From Patescibacteria group bacterium UBA5124 (GTDB lineage Bacteria > Patescibacteriota > Gracilibacteria > Absconditabacterales > Absconditicoccaceae), in contig DHYS01000006.1 of the NCBI GenBank assembly GCA_002414185.1, positions 782-6,351 of the forward strand: a stretch of 5,570 nt of DNA. Direction: 5' to 3'. Positions 1 through 5,213 of this stretch are shown in pieces. Position numbers and translations under genes: made by a program. The notes beneath the pieces are model-generated. The model ran no database searches and had not been told where the DNA came from. It worked only from the letters and a program-made list of their open reading frames with translations. Numbering within the stretch: position 1 is the stretch's first letter; each line of letters begins with the position of its first letter.

Positions 1-157
1 CTACTATCCATGGCAGTGGAGATTCTTCATGAGCTACTGTTCCCGCTGAACTCACTACTATTTCATTAAGGTTATGATCTTGGATATATTTTTTCATAAT
101 ATATTCGGCAGACATGCTACGAAAAATATTTCCTGTACATACAAATAATACTTTCAT
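1..157 (-). CDS. Low-molecular-weight protein-tyrosine phosphatase, N-terminal part (3' end beyond window)
   Basis: Only the first 52 residues are present; the gene runs off the left edge. It starts MKVLFVCTGNIFRSMSAE, the N-terminal phosphate-binding loop of the LMW-PTP/arsenate reductase family. The nucleophile is Cys7 and the phosphate-binding Arg is Arg13 (C-x5-R), followed by Ser14. The later SSAGT segment is also typical of the family. Members are cytoplasmic and hydrolyse phosphotyrosine through a phosphocysteine intermediate; some reduce arsenate instead. The loop is slightly unusual: Phe12 stands where a second Cys or another small residue is common, and Met15 where Pro is usual. The catalytic Asp near the C-terminus lies outside the window. 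The start lies 30 bp after the HIT gene stop on the same strand, with no promoter or terminator seen between them, so the two are probably co-transcribed. No in-frame UGA occurs here. Phosphatase and arsenate reductase cannot be separated from this fragment. Confidence 0.88.
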   Translation of the reverse strand, partial: MKVLFVCTGNIFRSMSAEYIMKKYIQDHNLNEIVVSSAGTVAHEESPLPWIV

Positions 158-187
158 ATTTTATGTTTATATAATTTAAAATCTGAT

Positions 188-634
188 TTATTTTTGATAG
201 GTTTGTTTGATTGTTTGTGTAATAGTTACATATGTTTGATCATCTAAAAATTCACGTTCTGGACTATCGTTTCCTTCGGAACCCACAGGACAATCGGGAA
301 TAAGATGAAAATGAAGATGACCGACTGATTTTTGACTAATTCCATTAGCCAGGCCATCTCTTAGTAGAAGATTTACCGCTTCATGACGACTATGAAGTTT
401 ATTTGTCCAAATCTCTACAAGATGATGAAGAGATTGAAGTTCTGGATGTGTAAGTTCTTGGAGAAGCGTTACATGTCTTTTGGGAATTATCAAAAGATGA
501 TCCTCAACATAAGGAGCTCTCGCTGGTATGATAAACATATGTTCATTTTCATGAATCATATGCGGGTGTTTTTCCTGACAAAAAGGACAAATATGATTGG
601 AATCAAAATAGTTTTTAGCTTCGTCGTAATGCAT
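188..634 (-). CDS. HIT-family (histidine triad) nucleotide hydrolase/transferase
   Basis: A complete 148-residue protein. The histidine triad is HLHFHL at residues 106-110 (His106, His108, His110) followed by IP, the usual H-x-H-x-H signature in which the middle His attacks the alpha-phosphate of a nucleotide substrate. An N-terminal Cys16-Pro-Phe-Cys19 pair resembles the zinc site of many bacterial HIT proteins, and the HLLIIPKRHV stretch (about 46-55) is the typical core strand. Members hydrolyse AMP-lysine or AMP-amide conjugates, dinucleoside polyphosphates or related nucleotides in the cytoplasm; the substrate here cannot be read from sequence. The stop is TAA. The ATG at 632-634 is preceded directly by an in-frame TAA, so the start is secure within AUG starts. 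No Shine-Dalgarno sequence is seen. A strong promoter lies at 664-692. The LMW-PTP gene follows after 30 bp, suggesting a two-gene unit. All five glycines use GGN codons. Confidence 0.93.
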   Translation of the reverse strand: MHYDEAKNYFDSNHICPFCQEKHPHMIHENEHMFIIPARAPYVEDHLLIIPKRHVTLLQELTHPELQSLHHLVEIWTNKLHSRHEAVNLLLRDGLANGISQKSVGHLHFHLIPDCPVGSEGNDSPEREFLDDQTYVTITQTIKQTYQK

Positions 635-663
635 TAAACCAAGAGAAAATATAAATATATTTA

Positions 664-692
664 AGTATATCTATGAAGCTAAAACTTGTCAA
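664..692 (-). promoter_or_regulatory. Near-consensus sigma70-type promoter of the HIT/LMW-PTP unit
   Basis: On the minus strand a perfect -35 TTGACA (687-692) is separated by exactly 17 bp from a -10 TATACT (664-669). Transcription would start near 657, giving a leader of about 20-25 nt before the HIT ATG. It lies in the 78-bp gap downstream of hflX, so the HIT gene need not depend on read-through from hflX. This is the best promoter match in the window. Confidence 0.75.
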
Positions 693-712
693 ATTTAAAC
701 TATCTTTGAATC

Positions 713-1855
713 TTATTTTTTTGAGAAAAAATTTCTTACCCACTCTTTTAATTCTTCCAATCCTTTTTCTTGAACTACGGAAATTCGGAGACATTCTTGA
801 TCATCATAGCGATGTTTAAGTTGAGCAAGAATTACCTGATTACAGAGATCTAGTTTATTGAAAACTAATACTCTTGGTTGTTTTGCTCCGATACTATCTA
901 AGATTTCATTTACAATATTGATTCTTTCATCCACAAATGGATCTGAAGCATCTACGACATGAAACAACACATCTGATTCAATACTATCTTCGAGTGTTGA
1001 CTTAAAAGCCTGGATAAGTTGTGGAGGTAGATCACGAATAAATCCTATCGTATCTGAAAATAGAATTTCTTTTCCACGACCAGAATTATCATCATTCATC
1101 AAAAAGAGCTTTCCTACATTGGTTCCAAGGGTAGCAAAAAGCTTATTTTCAGCGAGAATTCATTTTTTGGTAAGCGCATTGAGTAGAGAAGACTTTCCTG
1201 CATTCGTATATCCTACAATACCGACAACCGGCAATCATTTTTTGATTCTGGATTGACGATGAAGCATTCTCATACGTTCATATTCTTCAAGGTTTCTTAC
1301 AATCTTCAATTTTTTCTCTTTGAGGTGACGCTTCATGATTTCCGTATTAGTTTCTCCAAGTCCACGCATCGCTCCGCTTCCTCATCCTCCCTGACGACCT
1401 AGTTCGATTCCCATACCAAAAATTCTTGGTCCCATATGATTGATTGCTGCAAGATCAACTTGCATTTTTGCTTCCGTACTTTCTGCATGTTTATCAAAAA
1501 TTTTAAGAATCAAATCCATACGATCTCGGACTTGGATTCCCAATGGACGAAATTTCTCACTAAGATGATATATTTGTCTAGGTTTAAGAATATTTCCGAC
1601 GATCAATAAATTTGCTCCACAAGCTTGCATTTCGGTCATTATTTCTTCTAATTTCCCTTTTCATATATACATAGTAAGATCTGGATTATCACGTTTTTGA
1701 TAGGTTTTGAGGATCACCAATCATCCAAACGTAGAAACCAAATTTTCCAATTCACTCATTCTATCTTCGAGAAGTGTTTTATCTGTAGTCTTGGAAACAA
1801 TATCTACAAGAAACACTTTAGTCTGACTTTCTTTGACGGTAGGTATATTATTCAT
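713..1855 (-). CDS. hflX: GTPase HflX (five in-frame UGA codons read as Gly)
   Basis: Read with UGA as Gly this is one intact 380-residue HflX, a TRAFAC-class GTPase that binds the large ribosomal subunit and in studied bacteria splits stalled ribosomes. The N-terminal HflX domain contains TMYI-G-KGKLEE (Gly65 is UGA) and the RDRMDLILKIF segment. The linker GRQGG-G-GSGAMRGLGET (Gly158 is UGA) matches the family's glycine-rich GxxRGPGET region. The G domain follows: P-loop GYTNAGKS 215-222, FATL 240-243, G3 DTIGF 268-272, G4 NKLD 333-336, and a G5-like SVV at 359-361. The UGA codons lie at 1721-1723, 1661-1663, 1382-1384, 1235-1237 and 1160-1162 (residues 45, 65, 158, 207, 232). The stop is TAA. 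Odd point: the segment after FATL is GTNVG rather than the usual DPTTR, so the switch-I threonine is displaced. The chosen ATG gives normal family spacing. A candidate promoter lies at 1885-1912. With the standard code it would appear as three fragments. Confidence 0.95.
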
Positions 1856-1884
1856 AGCACTACTAACAATAAATAAATGTCAGA

Positions 1885-1912
1885 TTTATACTATTTTTCT
1901 TAACTATTTCAA
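1885..1912 (-). promoter_or_regulatory. Candidate promoter of hflX
   Basis: On the minus strand TTGAAA (1907-1912) and TATAAA (1885-1890) are separated by 16 bp, a reasonable sigma70-type match. Transcription would begin near 1878, about 23 nt before the hflX ATG. The spacer is very AT-rich, so chance matches are common. Confidence 0.45.
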
Positions 1913-1964
1913 TAAGATGATAATTATTGACTTTTCCATTATTTATATAATTTTATTATTTATC

Positions 1965-1992
1965 TTGTTTTTCGAAGGAAAATCTATATAAG
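1965..1992 (+). promoter_or_regulatory. Weak candidate promoter of the unknown gene at 2040
   Basis: TTGTTT (1965-1970) and TATAAG (1987-1992) with a 16-bp spacer point toward the unknown plus-strand gene and would give a leader of about 40 nt. A second pair, TTGACT (1927-1932) and TATAAT (1946-1951), has better hexamers but only a 13-bp spacer. The whole 1856-2039 gap is AT-rich and must hold the divergent promoters of hflX and this gene, but which elements are used is uncertain. Confidence 0.3.
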
Positions 1993-2020
1993 AGTTTTGT
2001 TTAACAAAAATTAATAAAAA

Positions 2021-2032
2021 ACATTTAAATGT
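2021..2032. promoter_or_regulatory. 12-bp perfect palindrome upstream of the unknown gene
   Basis: ACATTTAAATGT is its own reverse complement and ends 7 bp before the ATG at 2040. Its position between the candidate promoter and the start codon would suit an operator for a dimeric regulator. In DNA this AT-rich a palindrome of this size can arise by chance, and no second copy was noticed in the window. Confidence 0.25.
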
Positions 2033-2039
2033 AAATTTT

Positions 2040-3011
2040 ATGAGCTACACCAAGAAAACCCTCGCCTTATTGAAGGAGATCAAGGATTTGGTTATTGAAT
2101 ACCCAGTTCCTTCTCACTTTTCGAAAGAATCTTTTGAGTTCTATCTGAGCATCTCGGCATCAATTGTTGAAAAAATCCAATCATTGCCGAAACCGACTGA
2201 AAGAAACATACTTATTGTTTTTTTCAATGTTGAGATTCCTACGGGTGATCTATCAAGTCCAACAGCCACTATATCTATGCTGGACAAGAAGGATCTTCTT
2301 ATGGAAACACTATTTGAATCAGTAGAAAAAAAAGAAGAAAATAACTTTGTTTTCAGCCAAATTAGCAAAAATCATGAAAATCTTTTGTATGCTGTTTTGG
2401 ATTTAGAGAAACAAAACAAAGTAGCTGAAAAAAAAGAAATCGAAAAGAAACAACTCTTGTATGATAACGCTTTCAAAAGCGCGTATATTGAGTACAACAA
2501 GACCATCAAAAATATCGTCATTACGATACCAATGCCTTCGATGCGTTCTTCCGATTTTGATTATGAATTTTTTAGAGCATTCTTTTCGAATATCTTTGAA
2601 ATAATTCAAATCTCTCAGAGTTTTCAAAAGAAATTGGTTAGTTTCCGTGGAAAGATGACTTCTTCTAAAAACAAGAACAAAGTTCAAAAAACCATAGGAA
2701 ACATTAACGCCCTCCTTGATAGACTATTAATCAAGTCATATGATGGAGAAATATGTCCTTTGCAAAACGAATCATTAGAAGAGCTTATCGAATATTGTAT
2801 ATTGATTTCGGAGCTTCCTCCATTAACTTCTGATAAAGACGATCAAACCAACTTTTCAAACCTTTCCTTTCAAATCTTGGACATGTTTGATGAATGCCAG
2901 CGCTTTATTGGTAAAATTTACAGAAAAAAACCTGTTAAATCCCTGTCCATGTATATAAGGGACTTAAGAAAAAAAATGAAAAAAAGTACTAAAAAAGCCA
3001 TAGCTGTGTAA
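2040..3011 (+). CDS. Hypothetical protein, glycine-poor, helical, with apparent internal repeats
   Basis: I do not recognise the family. The 323-residue protein has no signal peptide or clear membrane segment and looks cytoplasmic and mainly helical. Residues 14-49 and 156-192 can be aligned: IKDLVIEYPVPS against IKNIVITIPMPS, then FEFY against YEFF, then IVEKIQS against IFEIIQI. A weaker third copy may lie at about 252-290 (ISELPPLTS, then ILDMFDECQ). Between copies one and two is a charged helix rich in Lys and Glu (about 121-140), possibly coiled coil. The C-terminus (292-319) is strongly basic. Only five residues are Gly, all GGN, so there is no UGA. The ATG has no Shine-Dalgarno sequence. 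The gene stands alone on the plus strand between minus-strand hflX and the glycosyltransferase, with its own terminator at 3034-3067. Use of AAG, GAG and ATC codons looks somewhat richer than in its neighbours, which could mean lateral acquisition. No function is proposed. Confidence 0.85.
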   Translation: MSYTKKTLALLKEIKDLVIEYPVPSHFSKESFEFYLSISASIVEKIQSLPKPTERNILIVFFNVEIPTGDLSSPTATISMLDKKDLLMETLFESVEKKEENNFVFSQISKNHENLLYAVLDLEKQNKVAEKKEIEKKQLLYDNAFKSAYIEYNKTIKNIVITIPMPSMRSSDFDYEFFRAFFSNIFEIIQISQSFQKKLVSFRGKMTSSKNKNKVQKTIGNINALLDRLLIKSYDGEICPLQNESLEELIEYCILISELPPLTSDKDDQTNFSNLSFQILDMFDECQRFIGKIYRKKPVKSLSMYIRDLRKKMKKSTKKAIAV

Positions 3012-3031
3012 AGCTATAGCCGTGTAAAACT
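3000..3031. repeat. Two tandem 16-bp repeats across the stop codon of the unknown gene
   Basis: Units 3000-3015 (ATAGCTGTGTAAAGCT) and 3016-3031 (ATAGCCGTGTAAAACT) match at 14 of 16 positions, and a further ATA follows. The TAA stop of the unknown gene (3009-3011) lies inside the first unit. The same DNA contains an inverted repeat, ATAGCT then AGCTAT, at 3000-3005 and 3012-3017, which could form a small hairpin just before the terminator. Confidence 0.6.
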
Positions 3032-3033
3032 AT

Positions 3034-3067
3034 ACCCATTAGGAGATTTCTTCTGATGGGTTTTTTT
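3034..3067 (+). terminator. Rho-independent terminator of the unknown gene
   Basis: The stem ACCCATTAG (3034-3042) pairs with CTGATGGGT (3053-3061) with one G-U pair, around a 10-nt loop, and is followed by seven T (3061-3067). It begins 22 bp after the stop of the unknown gene. Read on the minus strand, for the convergent glycosyltransferase, the T-tract is weak, so it probably acts mainly in the plus direction. Confidence 0.8.
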
Positions 3068-3075
3068 ATTTATTT

Positions 3076-4158
3076 TTAGATTTCTTTTTTCATATTTAGT
3101 CCACAAGGGAGTTTTCTAACTAAGAAAAGATAGGCATTGATTCCAAAAAATAAGGCTGCCATCATTACAGCGATGATCACTTTATTTCCTCTATCTATAC
3201 CTTGAAGTAAGATAAGAATCATCATCACTAGTGACCAGATCCAAATCGTAGCTCTAGCTTCTGGTCTAGTCCATCCAAGTCCTAATAATCTATGATGAAG
3301 ATGCGTATAATCTCACTGAAGCGGGGATTTTTTGAGGATAAAAATTCTCCAGAATCCTACCCAAATAGCATCAAAAATAACCAAAGATAATGCAACAATA
3401 AGAGTTCCTATCTTAGCACCTCATACCACAGACAAGTATGCTAAACTAAAACCAAAAAACATAATTCCTACATCTCTTACTAATGCTAATGGTTTAAATT
3501 CTATTACTGTAGATACTAAGCTAATACTTCATAATGCAAAAGCAATATTCTGAATCATAGTCAACATTTGTACTTTTTCTGGCGTAAAGTCTACATAATT
3601 TCAAAATACAATATATTTTATCAAAAAGAAAATAGTAAAAAATCCTACCGTAGAAACACCACTAGCTTGTGCATAGATACCATCAAATCGATTGATTGCA
3701 TTTATACAAAGTGTTGATCGAGCTATAAAGAAGATTGCAACTGCTCGTGTCGGCATTATTCGTTTGTATGTTCCAATCAGAATTTCTTGGTTTCCCATTC
3801 CTCCGACATATACTGCTATGATTGCTCCTATTATATGTGATATCAATCTTACCCAAGAAGGTATTTCAAGTTTACTTTTTTGGATATAATGCATTTCATC
3901 AAGAAATTGCACAATCACAATAGGGAGACTTCACAATATCAATCATAAAAACAGTGGCTGATGATAATATTCTGGAAACAATAATCCTATGATTGCTAAA
4001 AATCATCCATAAACAAAAACTCATTGAATTGTAGGTACTGGTTTTCTTGTGTTTTTGAGATCAGTTCCAGGTCTATCCATTATCTTTAGCTTTCTAAAGA
4101 TGAAAACACCCATTATAGCTATAATTGCTGCCAGTAAAACCACATAAATATATGTCAT
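3076..4158 (-). CDS. WecA/MraY-family polyprenyl-phosphate sugar-1-phosphate transferase (eight UGA as Gly)
   Basis: With UGA as Gly this is one 360-residue polytopic membrane protein of the glycosyltransferase-4 family, which moves a sugar-1-phosphate (often GlcNAc-1-P) from a UDP-sugar to undecaprenyl phosphate and so starts glycan synthesis. Visible motifs: MDRPGTD (27-33); PVPTIQ-G-VFVYG-G (40-52); the DD position as Asp87-Glu88; NAINRFDG (153-160); RDVG (228-231); Q-G-DYTHLHHRLLGLG (281-295), the His-rich cytoplasmic loop of WecA-like members. UGA codons lie at 4021, 4003, 3943, 3931, 3601, 3529, 3421 and 3313 (lowest coordinate of each), residues 46, 52, 72, 76, 186, 210, 246 and 282. 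The stop is TAA at 3076-3078. The HLHHR loop favours the WecA branch over MraY. Several usual acidic positions are changed: Glu88 for the second Asp of DD, and Tyr162 for the second Asp of DGxD. The start ATG is preceded by a purine-rich AAGAAAAAT, the nearest thing to a ribosome site here. Confidence 0.92.
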
Positions 4159-4275
4159 ATTTTTCTTAAAAAGATAAATTTTTGATGAATATAGTAATTT
4201 TCTCTATTTTTTCTATTTAATTTTTATATAAGAAATTTTAGTGTATTATTTTTTTTATTTCTTTTTCTGGTATTT
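4159..4275. promoter_or_regulatory. Divergent AT-rich intergenic region
   Basis: This 117-bp gap separates the glycosyltransferase start (minus) from the small anchored protein start (plus), so it should carry promoters for both. On the plus strand TTGATG (4182-4187) and TATTTT (4205-4210) have a 17-bp spacer, and TATTAT (4244-4249) is a second possible -10. No convincing pair was found on the minus strand. Long A and T tracts make any single choice weak. Confidence 0.3.
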
Positions 4276-4557
4276 ATGAAAATTTTCGATCATTCTCTTA
4301 GTTCGTATCTTTCTATTATTCTCCTTATTGTAATAATTAGTATGAAAGGTTATATTAGCAATGAAGTAGAAGATATTGCATACAAATGTTATGTAGGAGA
4401 CTATTTTACTAAACAATACCAATTTCCTACCATCTTAGTAGCTCCTGAGTTGCTTATTTACAATACTACATGAATTATCACTACAGGAACTGTTACTACA
4501 GGTGTTATTATAGATTCTGTAACAACTGGCGAAATATCTACAGGAATACCACAATAA
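4276..4557 (+). CDS. Small membrane-anchored or secreted protein with Thr-Thr-Gly repeat tail (one UGA as Gly)
   Basis: I recognise no family. With UGA (4471-4473, Gly66) read through, the protein has 93 residues and ends at TAA. Residues 11-23 (YLSIILLIVIISM) form one hydrophobic segment after a short N-terminus, so a signal anchor or signal peptide is likely, with the rest outside the membrane. The C-terminal 30 residues carry a degenerate repeat: TTG at 64, 69, 74 and 83 and STG at 88, mostly five residues apart. Such Thr- and Gly-rich tails are usually extracellular and extended, but the role here is unknown. The UGA sits at the first TTG, while the other four repeat glycines use GGN, which supports glycine decoding from inside the gene. 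Rubrerythrin begins 25 bp downstream on the same strand with no terminator between, so the two may share a transcript. There is no Shine-Dalgarno sequence before the ATG. Ending at the UGA would give a 65-residue product, which I consider unlikely. Confidence 0.72.
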
Positions 4558-4582
4558 TTATTTATACTATAAATTTATACCT

Positions 4583-5167
4583 ATGGGAAAGACATTAGAA
4601 AATCTTACTAAAGCATTTGTAGGAGAATCACAAGCAAGAAACCGTTATACTTTTTTTGCTAGTGCTGCTCGTAAGGAAGGATTTTTGCAAATAGCAGATA
4701 TTTTTTTGGAAACAGCTGAACAAGAAAGAGAACATGCAAGCTGGTTTTTTAAAATGATCAAAATCGTTAAAGATAAAGAAGGAATAGTTATGGATGAAAT
4801 CAAAATAGAAACAGATGCATTTATCACAAGTTGAACAACACTAGAAAATCTTGGATATGCAGTAGCTGGAGAAACTCATGAATTTGATAGTATGTATCCT
4901 GAATTTGCTAGAGTTGCCTTAGAAGAAGGATATCCAGAAATAGCAGCCAGAATCAATGCTATCTCTAATGCAGAAATGCATCATGCAGAAAGATATCAAA
5001 AACTTCATGATCAAGTAAAAAATGAAACTGTAAGAAATAAACCTGAAGAAGTAGAACGAGTATGTACAAAATGTGGTCATACTCACAAAGGAAAAAATCC
5101 TCCAAAAGTTTGTCCATCATGCGGACATGATGAAACATATTCTATTGTAAAAAACGAAATCTACTAA
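4583..5167 (+). CDS. rbr: Rubrerythrin (one UGA as Gly)
   Basis: A complete 194-residue rubrerythrin when UGA at 4832-4834 is read as Gly84, in the S-G-TTLENL segment that is GTT or similar in relatives. Rubrerythrins are cytoplasmic non-haem diiron proteins that reduce hydrogen peroxide to water in anaerobes and microaerophiles. The four-helix ferritin-like domain shows the expected ligands: Glu15, Glu48-x-x-His51, Glu97-x-x-Glu100 and Glu131-x-x-His134. The C-terminal rubredoxin-like domain has CTKC (161-164) and CPSC (177-180) holding a single iron that feeds electrons to the diiron site. Length and domain order are normal. The ATG at 4583 places MGKTLENLTKAFVGESQARNRY exactly where the family begins. 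It follows the small anchored protein by 25 bp and is ended by the strong hairpin at 5166-5207. Read with the standard code it would look like a broken gene split between its two halves. Confidence 0.97.
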
Positions 5168-5207
5168 TAATAAAAACCTGTACAAATGAGTACAGGTTTT
5201 TATTATT
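5166..5207. terminator. Perfect 18-bp bidirectional terminator between rubrerythrin and thrS
   Basis: AATAATAAAAACCTGTAC (5166-5183) is the exact reverse complement of 5190-5207, with a 6-nt loop AAATGA. The GC-containing core is flanked by A5 on one side and T5 on the other, so the hairpin is followed by a T-tract on either strand. It starts within the rubrerythrin stop codon and lies 7 bp from the thrS stop on the opposite strand, so it can serve both convergent genes. Confidence 0.9.
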
Positions 5208-5213
5208 GTATTT

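Noticed and set aside
383..637. Plus-strand open frame opposite the HIT gene
   Set aside because: Antisense to a clear HIT protein with an intact histidine triad. Its composition looks like a shadow frame.
713..1855. hflX as a pseudogene broken into several open frames
   Set aside because: All breaks are TGA with no frameshift, the frame is constant, and conserved motifs continue across each one. The breaks fall on glycines.
1927..1951. TTGACT and TATAAT as the promoter of the unknown gene
   Set aside because: Both hexamers are good but the spacer is only 13 bp, too short for a standard sigma70 promoter. Kept only as an alternative.
2141..2687. Minus-strand open frames within the unknown gene (2141-2368 and 2403-2687)
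   Set aside because: Both are short and antisense to a 323-codon frame that has its own terminator; neither shows a recognisable motif.
3332..3889. Plus-strand open frames at 3332-3553 and 3692-3889
   Set aside because: They lie wholly antisense to the glycosyltransferase, whose motifs explain the region, and show no family features of their own.
4558..4582. A separate promoter for rubrerythrin (TATACT or TATAAA just before the ATG)
   Set aside because: No -35 match lies at a suitable distance, and the start of transcription would almost coincide with the ATG. Co-transcription with the preceding gene is simpler.
4583..5167. UGA as selenocysteine or as tryptophan
   Set aside because: The family has Gly, not a redox residue or Trp, at rubrerythrin residue 84. 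No SECIS-like hairpin was seen after it, and TGG is used for Trp in the same gene.
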